From GCA-002731945 sp036344135 (GTDB lineage Bacteria > Pseudomonadota > Alphaproteobacteria > MED-G09): a DNA stretch of 64,000 bases. Positions 27,005-34,211 of the stretch are shown here, in pieces (position 1 is the stretch's first letter; every line of letters begins with the position of its first letter). The stretch covers positions 1-64,000 of the forward strand of contig JAYYUG010000097.1 of assembly GCA_036344135.1 (NCBI GenBank). The letters are read 5' to 3'. Both the position numbers and the translations under genes were made by a program. The notes beneath the pieces were generated by a model. The model had not been told where the DNA came from, did no database searches, and worked only from the letters and a program-made list of their open reading frames with translations.

Positions 27005-28153
27005 TTAAGCATAACCAACTTGTTTGTTAATCTTAGTTGCAATTTCACGCTCTGCATCAGTTGCAAAAGTATTATCCCAATGATCAAGCTTTTTCTTAAT
27101 TAAAGCATGCCATAAAGGTGGCACAAGGGCTAAAGTAAATCCAGTAAAGTAACCCCACCCAGGATTGGGTCCTCCAACATCATCCAATTCCCAGAAATGT
27201 GTTTCTCCACGAACATGGTGATCGCATTGACGACCAATTTCTATGAAAAACCAACTCGTAAAAGCCGTATCATTATCCCAAGAATGACGGTGTTCAATGG
27301 GTTTGTCCTTTTCTCGTACTAACCCAAAATGCTCCATATAGTTAAGAGCTTCCAGCTCAAAATTAGATATAGTCCAGACAAAGAACATGCAAGCAACTCC
27401 GACTATACCGCCTGCCCACACAAACAGGATTATAGTTGGAAGACTTATTAAATAACCTGTAATCCATTTGTTATCTAATGAGAAAAACGATTTCCCTTGT
27501 TTCTCAAGTTTTTCTTGTTCCAACTCAAAAGAAAATTTTGACTGTCCCATATGTGATAACCAAAAATGTTTGTAAAGACTTCTACCCCTAGGAGAAGTGG
27601 CAGGATCATTTTCATGGGCAAGTTCTAAATGATGGTTATAGACATGTGCGTAACAAAAATGTGCAGCACCGCTCAACCCCATCATCAATCTTGAAATAGG
27701 CCAACCTATATCTTTAGTATGAGATAATTCATGACCATAAATTATTCCAAGTCCTGCAAATGCACCTGCTGACAAAGAAGCTCCGTACAATTCAAGACCT
27801 GTAATGCCTGTTTGAACAGGTAACCAACCCAACAACGTAACAGTCCCAAAATCAGCTCCACTCGTATACTGATAAACTCTCCAAGCTAATACTACTTGTA
27901 AGATAATGAATATTGGCAGCATCAAATACATTACTAGATTTTGTAATTCTTTTATTCCATAAGACTTTCCATTTTTATCAAATCCAGCACCTTTAGTATG
28001 GAAGTTGATCACCAGAGTATCTATAGTAATGCCAACTAAAAATAAAACAGCTCCTGTCCAAACAAAAGGTCCGCCAACAATGAGACCTAATATCGTGACA
28101 GACGTCAAAACTGGTACAATAAAGTATCTAATATTAATAAAAAATTTTTTCAT
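27005..28153 (-). CDS. AlkB-like integral-membrane diiron hydroxylase
   Basis: A 382-residue membrane protein with about six helices. Histidine boxes are HELSH (His141/145), AHVYNHH (His170/174/175), NYMEHFG (His275) and RQCDHH (His312/313). AlkB enzymes hydroxylate alkane or alkyl termini using O2 and two irons. Two deviations stand out: AHVYNHH instead of the usual EH..GHH, and Gln309 where P. putida AlkB has the first His of RHSDHH. The tail GWGYFTGFTLALVPPLWH matches AlkB well. It heads the operon with haemoglobin, ferredoxin and a small membrane protein. A 270-nt structured leader and a GAGAGGA ribosome site precede it. Confidence 0.88.
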   Translation of the reverse strand: MKKFFINIRYFIVPVLTSVTILGLIVGGPFVWTGAVLFLVGITIDTLVINFHTKGAGFDKNGKSYGIKELQNLVMYLMLPIFIILQVVLAWRVYQYTSGADFGTVTLLGWLPVQTGITGLELYGASLSAGAFAGLGIIYGHELSHTKDIGWPISRLMMGLSGAAHFCYAHVYNHHLELAHENDPATSPRGRSLYKHFWLSHMGQSKFSFELEQEKLEKQGKSFFSLDNKWITGYLISLPTIILFVWAGGIVGVACMFFVWTISNFELEALNYMEHFGLVREKDKPIEHRHSWDNDTAFTSWFFIEIGRQCDHHVRGETHFWELDDVGGPNPGWGYFTGFTLALVPPLWHALIKKKLDHWDNTFATDAEREIATKINKQVGYA

Positions 28154-28372
28154 TTTATCCTCTCTTTAGTGCTTTCAGAAAACCCTTGGGCGCACAATCT
28201 GAAAATCAAATACCCTGCTCTTTGGCGAGCAAACCATGACCACACTAAACTTTCGTTTAGCTTTTTACATTTTGAGATTTATAAACGGACCGTTTTTTTG
28301 CTTCCTGAGCCACATTGTATCACCACCTTCGCACGGTATGCAGGTTGGCAGGGGTAATTCCCCCTCTCAAAA
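28154..28372 (-). promoter_or_regulatory. Highly structured 5' leader of the alkB-like operon (candidate cis-regulatory RNA)
   Basis: Read on the minus strand, this leader holds several independent helices. An 8-bp closing stem joins 28365-28372 to 28270-28277. It encloses hairpins at 28351-28364 (GGGG/CCCC), 28323-28348 (CCACCTT/AGGTTGG with inner GCA/TGC) and 28283-28295 (AAACG/CGTTT). Next come a 6-bp hairpin with a GAAA tetraloop at 28245-28260, GCTC/GAGC at 28217-28230, and a 7-bp stem TTTCAGA/TCTGAAA at 28173-28204 enclosing CCCTTGGG, about 10 nt from the ribosome site. It is visibly more GC-rich than other gaps. I recognise no known riboswitch. A plus-strand 62-codon frame across it looks accidental. 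Confidence 0.5.
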
Positions 28373-28377
28373 TGTAC

Positions 28378-28392
28378 TGACATTTAATGACA
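28378..28392. promoter_or_regulatory. Imperfect inverted repeat upstream of alkB leader (operator candidate)
   Basis: TGACATTTAATGACA is an inverted repeat matching at 6 of 7 pairs around a central base. It lies just upstream of the folded leader, in the 28373-28445 segment that should contain the promoter of the alkB-like operon. Nearby AT-rich hexamers could form a promoter, but none is convincing. Confidence 0.25.
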
Positions 28393-28445
28393 GAAGTCTA
28401 TAAAATGCAACTAAAAATTGTATATAATATTAAAAAAGGGCAAAT

Positions 28446-29183
28446 CTAGGCGCCTTGAGCCGTAGGGCGTACAACTATTTCATTTACGGCTACACCAGGA
28501 TCCTGCTGCAAAGCATAAATAATAGCTTCTGCAATCCTCTCTGCAGGCTGAGCAACAGCTGCGAGATTTCCCTTCATAAGAAACTCCAACATAGATTCAT
28601 CTTTAATTGAACTTCCTAATTCCGTCTGAAATGCGCCCGGATAAACGCATGTCACTTGCAATTTACCCGCGCTTTCCATTCTTAGACCTTCAGAAATTGC
28701 GCTTACGGCAAACTTGGTGCCAGAATAAACTGCACTTCCCGGCATGACTCTTTTTCCCGCTACAGATGAAACATTAATAATCTGACCATCTCCTCTCTCT
28801 AACATGTGCGAATAAACAGCATCAATACCATAAAGGACGCCCTTAATGTTGACATCAATCATAAGATCCCACTCATCGGTTCGACCTTTTTCTAATAAAG
28901 ACAAAGGCATAACACCAGCATTATTGACAATGGCATCAATACGACCAAAAGTTGAAATGCCGTGACTTGCTAATTCGTGGATCTCTTGTTTGTTCGTTAC
29001 ATCTGTTGTTTTAAAAATTGCATTTTGATTTCCAAGACTAGCACACAATTCTTCAAGTCTGTCTTGTCTACGGGCACCCAAAATTACTTTTGCTCCAAGG
29101 TCTACACACATTTTGGCGGTTACCATACCAAAACCGGAACTGGCACCTGTGATTAATATAACTCTATCTTTAATATCTCTCAT
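28446..29183 (-). CDS. Classical SDR oxidoreductase
   Basis: A 245-residue short-chain dehydrogenase. The cofactor motif is TGASSGFG near residue 12, the NNAG motif is VNNAGVM near 87, and the catalytic Ser and YxxxK appear in NVSSVAGKRV and VYSGTKFAV. An Arg after the second strand (ARRQDR) favours NADP(H). It probably interconverts an alcohol and a ketone in the local pathway. It lies 21 nt downstream of the EthD gene on the same strand and upstream of the alkB leader. Confidence 0.93.
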   Translation of the reverse strand: MRDIKDRVILITGASSGFGMVTAKMCVDLGAKVILGARRQDRLEELCASLGNQNAIFKTTDVTNKQEIHELASHGISTFGRIDAIVNNAGVMPLSLLEKGRTDEWDLMIDVNIKGVLYGIDAVYSHMLERGDGQIINVSSVAGKRVMPGSAVYSGTKFAVSAISEGLRMESAGKLQVTCVYPGAFQTELGSSIKDESMLEFLMKGNLAAVAQPAERIAEAIIYALQQDPGVAVNEIVVRPTAQGA

Positions 29184-29204
29184 TTCTTACCTCATTAACT
29201 TTTT

Positions 29205-29564
29205 TTATATATCGGACTCAAATTCATCAAGAATATAAGACCTCATATTTTTTACGTTAGTATCAAAAAGCTTTTCTTCATCCGTATAAATCTCCTTATT
29301 AGCCTCCGGCTCACTTAGCTTTTCGCTACAAGATTGCATAGTTTCCATATCCGGATACCATATCTCTAAAAAGACATCGAATTCAGGATCGGTTAAATTT
29401 CCATCGCGATCCGGTGTGGGGTTGGTAAATCTTCTAAGATATTTGCTAGCATACCCACTAAGATATTTTTCACCAATCAATCTGTGATGATTTTCATAAT
29501 ATTCCCTGAACTCTTCAACTGTCATTCCTGGCCTTCGCTTCATTGGCATTACAATCTTAATCAT
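29205..29564 (-). CDS. EthD domain protein
   Basis: A 119-residue dimeric alpha-beta barrel protein: IKIVMPMKRRPGMTVEEFREYYENHHRLIG is the typical EthD N-terminus, and FDVFLEIWYPDMETMQ follows in the second half. EthD was first seen beside the ETBE-degrading P450 operon, and relatives are common next to oxygenases and SDRs. A catalytic role is rarely proven; some act as cyclases or isomerases. It forms a two-gene unit with the SDR at 28446. Confidence 0.88.
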   Translation of the reverse strand: MIKIVMPMKRRPGMTVEEFREYYENHHRLIGEKYLSGYASKYLRRFTNPTPDRDGNLTDPEFDVFLEIWYPDMETMQSCSEKLSEPEANKEIYTDEEKLFDTNVKNMRSYILDEFESDI

Positions 29565-29663
29565 GACTTAGTCCTCTTAAAAATTAATTAATATTCAAAT
29601 TATAGTATTAATTGTGAGTTTTATACCCTTCACTTCAATAATTATTAATGGTAACTGAAAAGA

Positions 29664-29936
29664 ATGGAAAACAAAATTATATCACCTTGTATTTCGGTTT
29701 GTGTGCATGATCCATACAATGACTTTTGCTATGGATGCGGAAGAACACAAGAAGATAAGAAAATATGGATAGAACCTCAAACGACCAACGAATGGAAAGA
29801 AAAGAACCTTATTGAAATAATCGATCGCTTAGAGGAAAAACAAAAAAAATCCTTCGAACTGCAATATCAATACAAACTGAAAAATGGTATCTCACCTATT
29901 AAAGAAAAAAAATTAAAATTAGAAAAAGGGTTATAA
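29664..29936 (+). CDS. DUF1289 family protein
   Basis: A 90-residue protein with the DUF1289 signature SPCISVCVHDPYNDFCYGCGRTQEDKKIW. Four Cys residues (9, 13, 22, 25) look like a metal or Fe-S site. The C-terminal half is a charged helix. Function is unknown; the family is widespread in proteobacteria. It is 4 nt upstream of a SnoaL-like gene and then a Baeyer-Villiger monooxygenase, all on the plus strand and probably one operon. Confidence 0.9.
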   Translation: MENKIISPCISVCVHDPYNDFCYGCGRTQEDKKIWIEPQTTNEWKEKNLIEIIDRLEEKQKKSFELQYQYKLKNGISPIKEKKLKLEKGL

Positions 29937-29940
29937 AAGT

Positions 29941-30339
29941 ATGATGGGTACTGAAGATAAATTTCTCATAACAGAAGTAATGGCAAAATACGCTGCTGCA
30001 ATAGATGGGAAAGATTTTGAATTGTTCTCGACTTGTTTTCAACAAAATGTCGAAGTTCTTAGGAATGGAGACAATACTACAGCTATTAAGGGACTTGATG
30101 ATTGGATATCGTATGTAAAAGAATCTGTTGGCAAATGTAAATTTACTCATCACTTGCTCAGCATACCATTAATTCAGAAAGATGGTCAGTTAGCAAAAGT
30201 TAGAACTAACTTCAAACTCTTCACTCGCTATATTGAACCTGAGGGAGAAATTGCGGATTTTTTTGGTTTCTATGAGACAAAAATGATCAAAGAAATAGAC
30301 CAATGGAAAATAACACAACACAACTTGAATTTTTTCTAA
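29941..30339 (+). CDS. SnoaL-like (NTF2-fold) protein
   Basis: A 132-residue protein of the SnoaL_4 type: EDKFLITEVMAKYAAAIDGKDFELFSTCFQQNVEV, then IKGLDDWISYVKE, then a C-terminal QWKITQHNLNFF strand. It is the second gene of the DUF1289, SnoaL, Baeyer-Villiger monooxygenase operon, with gaps of 4 and 16 nt. Candidate activities are isomerisation, dehydration or substrate binding for the neighbouring monooxygenase. It is more divergent from the other two SnoaL-like proteins in the window than they are from each other. Confidence 0.82.
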   Translation: MMGTEDKFLITEVMAKYAAAIDGKDFELFSTCFQQNVEVLRNGDNTTAIKGLDDWISYVKESVGKCKFTHHLLSIPLIQKDGQLAKVRTNFKLFTRYIEPEGEIADFFGFYETKMIKEIDQWKITQHNLNFF

Positions 30340-30355
30340 GGGATTGTAGAATTAT

Positions 30356-32224
30356 ATGATTATACCAATTCAGATTGACCCAGAAAACGGCCTAAAAATC
30401 TTCAATACTCGCGCATCCAAAGCAAGTGAAAAAATTTCCGGTAAGGGTTATTCGGTAATGCAAGATGATACTCTTACTGATCTTCCCGCAGCACCTAAGG
30501 GTGCAGTCTTTAATGCCGAAGAACAGTCAAAATATCGAGAATTTAAGAAAAAAAGAACAGGTTCAGCTAACTATATGGCTATGGATGGAGACTTCAAAAA
30601 ATATCTTGAAGATCTTTATTCTACAGATCCTATTCCCAGAGATTCACTCAAGGATGAATGTGAGATACTTGTTGTTGGCGCGGGCTTAGCTGGACTATTA
30701 CTCTGGTACAAACTTCAGAAAGCAGGTTTCAACGATGTTCGTTTTTGTGAAAAAGGAGGCGATGTAGGTGGAACCTGGTACTGGAACCGTTACCCAGGTG
30801 TAGCTTGTGATGTGGAATCATACAGTTACCTGCCCCTACTCGAAGAAATGGATTACTTTCCAACAATGAAATTTGCTTCTGGATTTGAAATCATGGAATA
30901 TTGTCAGGGTTTAGCTGAAAAATTCGGTTTCTATAAGCGGTGTCTTTTCCACACGACCGTAGAAAAAACTGTCTGGGATGAAACTACATCAAAATGGACT
31001 ATTTCAACAGATCGTGGAGATGAAATGAAAGCTCGTTTCGTTGTCCTTGCTAACGGTCTTCTCACTTCTCCTCGACTAGCAAGAATAGAAGGTATGGAGA
31101 CTTTTAAAGGCGAATCCTTTCATACATCTCGTTGGAACTATGATGTTGATCTGTCAAATAAGGTTGTAGGTATTATTGGAACAGGTGCTACTGCCGTACA
31201 AACAATACCGGAATTAGCAAAAACAGTTAAAGAACTTTTCGTTTTTCAACGAACTCCTTCTTCCATAGATGTCCGGGATCAAAGGGAAACTACTCAAGAA
31301 GAAGTCCAAACCTGGAAACGGGAACCTGGATGGGCAAAAGCTAGGCGCGCTAGATTTGCAAAAATTTCGGCTGGTCGTACTGCAATGAAAGCAAACGACG
31401 ACTATCTATCTGGGAAAAAAGACCACTTTAAAGAAATAAAGCGCCATGAGGGAGATCTGTCTCCCGAGGAAATGATTGAAAAGCAGCTAGACACAAATTT
31501 TCGTATTATGGAGCAAATCCGAGCTAGAGTAGATGCCATCATAGAAGATCCGGAAGTGGCCACCTCACTTAAACCATATTATCCCTATGGTTGCAAAAGA
31601 CCAACTTTTCATGATGAATATCTTCCAACCTTTAATTTAAAGCACGTAACTTTAGTCGATACAGCACCTTTAGGTGTCACAAAAATCAATAAAGATGGAG
31701 TTGTGTATGATGATAAAGAATATCCTTTGGACGTATTAATTTATGCAACAGGCTTTAGATGGATGGAAGCTGCAACTTTTAATATGGTCATAGGTAAAGA
31801 CGGAAAATCCTTAAAAGAAAAATGGGCTTTAAATGGTACAAAAACTTTCCTTGGAATTCATAGCAACGGTTTTCCAAATCTATTCATTGTTACTGGCCCT
31901 CAAGGAGGTGGAGGAAGTTTCAATTTCACAGATGCCATTGAAGCCCACGGCGATTATATAATATGGATGTTAGAAACCATGAAAAATCAGAATACAGGAG
32001 TTCTTGATGTTAAGAAAAAACATGAGGATGAATATTCTGAACACTGCAGAGACGTTGATACAAGAACCAGTGCCTTTAGAGACTGCATTTCCTATTACAA
32101 CGATGAAGGAAAAGCTGAACCAGGGAGTTTAGCCTATTATGGTGGTGGACAATGGCACAAAAGAAGAATTAAAGCTCAGAAAACCCTCAAACCCTATCTT
32201 TTTAATACTGTTCCTCGTCAATAA
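30356..32224 (+). CDS. Flavin-dependent Baeyer-Villiger monooxygenase
   Basis: A 622-residue class B flavoprotein monooxygenase. The FAD motif VVGAGLAG is at 106-113, the NADP motif GIIGTGATA at 272-280, and between them lies the Baeyer-Villiger fingerprint F-x-G-x3-H-x3-W (250-260, FKGESFHTSRW). The roughly 100-residue N-terminal extension before the first Rossmann motif is longer than in cyclohexanone monooxygenase and recalls large-substrate enzymes such as cyclopentadecanone monooxygenase. It would turn a ketone into an ester or lactone, which the local hydrolases could open. The ATG at 30356 gives the longest form; shorter starts would trim only the extension. Confidence 0.92.
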   Translation: MIIPIQIDPENGLKIFNTRASKASEKISGKGYSVMQDDTLTDLPAAPKGAVFNAEEQSKYREFKKKRTGSANYMAMDGDFKKYLEDLYSTDPIPRDSLKDECEILVVGAGLAGLLLWYKLQKAGFNDVRFCEKGGDVGGTWYWNRYPGVACDVESYSYLPLLEEMDYFPTMKFASGFEIMEYCQGLAEKFGFYKRCLFHTTVEKTVWDETTSKWTISTDRGDEMKARFVVLANGLLTSPRLARIEGMETFKGESFHTSRWNYDVDLSNKVVGIIGTGATAVQTIPELAKTVKELFVFQRTPSSIDVRDQRETTQEEVQTWKREPGWAKARRARFAKISAGRTAMKANDDYLSGKKDHFKEIKRHEGDLSPEEMIEKQLDTNFRIMEQIRARVDAIIEDPEVATSLKPYYPYGCKRPTFHDEYLPTFNLKHVTLVDTAPLGVTKINKDGVVYDDKEYPLDVLIYATGFRWMEAATFNMVIGKDGKSLKEKWALNGTKTFLGIHSNGFPNLFIVTGPQGGGGSFNFTDAIEAHGDYIIWMLETMKNQNTGVLDVKKKHEDEYSEHCRDVDTRTSAFRDCISYYNDEGKAEPGSLAYYGGGQWHKRRIKAQKTLKPYLFNTVPRQ

Positions 32225-32272
32225 TTATTATTAAATTAGATAAGGTCCAGAGAAAAAAATTTATTTTCTTTT

Positions 32273-33526
32273 CTACCACAAGTCATATTTTTGAAGTTCA
32301 GCCCTTCCAACAACCATATGGTGGACTTCATCTGGTCCATCAGCAAATCTTAAATGCCTCATGTCAGTATACATATCTGCTAAAGGAGTCCATTGCGATA
32401 TACCTGCAGCTCCATGCATTTGAATGGCTTGATCAACAATTAAACAAGCTTTTTCAGGAACCATTGCCTTCACAGCGCTAATGTAAATTCTTGCTTCTTT
32501 ATTTCCTAATACATCCATGGCCTTTGCTGCTTGCAGTACGGATAAACGCATAGCGTTGATTTCTATTCGAGCGCGAGCAATTACTTCTAGATTTTTACCC
32601 AATTTGGCTATGGGTTTTCCAAAAGCTTCCCGAGAACCTGCGCGTTTTACCATTAACTCCAGTGCAGTTTCAGCTTTTCCTATAGTCCTCATACAATGAT
32701 GGATACGCCCTGGACCTAGACGCACTTGGGATATTTCAAATCCTCTTCCCTCTCCCAATAAGATATTGCTTTTAGGTACTCTCACATTATTAAATTTTAT
32801 ATGCATATGACCCTGAGGCGCATGATCGTGTCCAAACACTTCCATTGCTTCTAACATTTCCACTCCCGGAGTATCTATGGGTACAAGAATTTGTGATTGT
32901 TGTTTTGAAGGTGAGGCATCAGGACTGGTTTTAACCATCGTGATCATAATCTTACAACGAGGATCTCCTGCGCATGAAATATAGAATTTCTCTCCATTGA
33001 TAACCCATTCATCACCTTCTAAGACAGCACTTGTACTAATGTTTTTTGCATCCGAAGAAGCTAGATTAGGCTCGGTCATAGCATATGCTGATCGTATTTC
33101 ACCATTCAATAAGGGCTTTAACCATTGCTCTTTCTGTTCTTCTGTACCGACTCTTTGTAAGACTTCCATATTCCCTGTATCAGGAGCACTGCAATTTAAA
33201 GTTTCCGAGGCAAGCGGGTATTTCCCTAATTCTGCAGCAATGTAAGTGTAATCTAAGTTTGTTAACCCATCGCCAATTATCCCATCAGAATCAGGTAAGA
33301 AGAAGTTCCATAAACCTATTTCTTTTGCTTTATCTTTAGCACCATCTAAGAGTTCAAGTTGACGTGGGTGCCAAGACCATCTGTCCTCTTTCTCCTTGTG
33401 AAGAGCAAAAAATTCTTCACTTATAGGCACAACATTTTCTTTAATGTGTTTATTTACCAGGTCCAACAATGGTTTTGCTTTTTCGGACATTGCTAATTGA
33501 AAAAGCTCACTGTTTAAAGTTGTCAT
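32273..33526 (-). CDS. Acyl-CoA dehydrogenase
   Basis: A 417-residue FAD-dependent acyl-CoA dehydrogenase. The AYAMTEPNLASSDAKNIST and FYISCAGDP strands line the flavin, and the C-terminal QIHGAAGISQWTPLADMYTDMRHLRFADGPDEVH-like region is the usual CoA/FAD signature. It most resembles the ACAD10/11-type and FadE-like subfamily that oxidises branched or unusual acyl-CoAs. It is the last gene of a six-gene minus-strand operon (38949-32273), 49 nt after the GST gene, and is convergent with the Baeyer-Villiger monooxygenase. Confidence 0.93.
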   Translation of the reverse strand: MTTLNSELFQLAMSEKAKPLLDLVNKHIKENVVPISEEFFALHKEKEDRWSWHPRQLELLDGAKDKAKEIGLWNFFLPDSDGIIGDGLTNLDYTYIAAELGKYPLASETLNCSAPDTGNMEVLQRVGTEEQKEQWLKPLLNGEIRSAYAMTEPNLASSDAKNISTSAVLEGDEWVINGEKFYISCAGDPRCKIMITMVKTSPDASPSKQQSQILVPIDTPGVEMLEAMEVFGHDHAPQGHMHIKFNNVRVPKSNILLGEGRGFEISQVRLGPGRIHHCMRTIGKAETALELMVKRAGSREAFGKPIAKLGKNLEVIARARIEINAMRLSVLQAAKAMDVLGNKEARIYISAVKAMVPEKACLIVDQAIQMHGAAGISQWTPLADMYTDMRHLRFADGPDEVHHMVVGRAELQKYDLW

Positions 33527-33575
33527 AATTTATTCTCCTTATTTAATTCTCTTTCTTATCTTTGCGTCTAAAAGG

Positions 33576-34190
33576 TTATTGTGGCTCTATAACACCTTTT
33601 TTAAAAGCAGGACGGTCCATCAACCTCTGAATATAGCCTTTTATATTAGTCATTTCTTCAGAAACACAACCTAAGTTGTTGCTCATAAAACAAGCATGTC
33701 CCAACATTGTATCTGCCGCTGTAAAATCTCCAACTAGATAGTCCTTACCTTCTAGATTTTCTTCTATAGGTTTAAGAGCATTTGCTAAAAGTCTTTGAGC
33801 TTGACCTAATACAGTTTCATCTCTCCTCTCAGGAGGCAAAAGGATAGTATGCACTACAATAGTATTCATTGGAGGCATAACCATGCCTTCACAATAATGA
33901 AACCATTGAAGGTATTTTGGGAAGCGTTCATCGTCTGCACTAGGTTTTAAACCTCCATTTTTGTGCCTTTCAAGGATGTAATCAATAATTGCTCCTGATT
34001 CCCAGATTTGGATATCTCCATCATCCAGAACAGGAACCCTTCCAAGAGGATGCCTGGCTCTGTGTTCATCCGATTTAAGGTCTTTAGGATGAAAATCCAT
34101 TCTATTTAATTCATATTCAAGCCCTAGCTCTTCTAAGAGCCATAGAACCCTTCCAGCTCTGCAATTAGGTGCAAAATGTAATTTCAACAT
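33576..34190 (-). CDS. Glutathione S-transferase
   Basis: A 204-residue cytosolic GST. The N-terminal thioredoxin-like domain starts LKLHFAPNCRAGRVLWLLEELGLEYEL and contains the cis-Pro and GSH-binding ESGAIIDYILE. The C-terminal helical domain includes YLVGDFTAADTMLGH. It would conjugate GSH to electrophilic intermediates or act as an isomerase/thiolysis enzyme. It lies 21 nt after the copper amine oxidase in the six-gene operon. Glutathione-dependent proteins also appear at 39028 and 59375. Confidence 0.93.
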   Translation of the reverse strand: MLKLHFAPNCRAGRVLWLLEELGLEYELNRMDFHPKDLKSDEHRARHPLGRVPVLDDGDIQIWESGAIIDYILERHKNGGLKPSADDERFPKYLQWFHYCEGMVMPPMNTIVVHTILLPPERRDETVLGQAQRLLANALKPIEENLEGKDYLVGDFTAADTMLGHACFMSNNLGCVSEEMTNIKGYIQRLMDRPAFKKGVIEPQ

Positions 34191-34211
34191 AATTAATCCC
34201 CTTCTTTAATT

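Noticed and set aside
28169..28357. 62-codon plus-strand frame across the alkB leader
   Set aside because: No ribosome site, no family resemblance, and the same bases form paired RNA helices on the other strand; treated as accidental.
32251..32272. Possible terminator between the Baeyer-Villiger monooxygenase and acyl-CoA dehydrogenase genes
   Set aside because: Only an A/T-only inverted repeat is present; in DNA this AT-rich it is not convincing.
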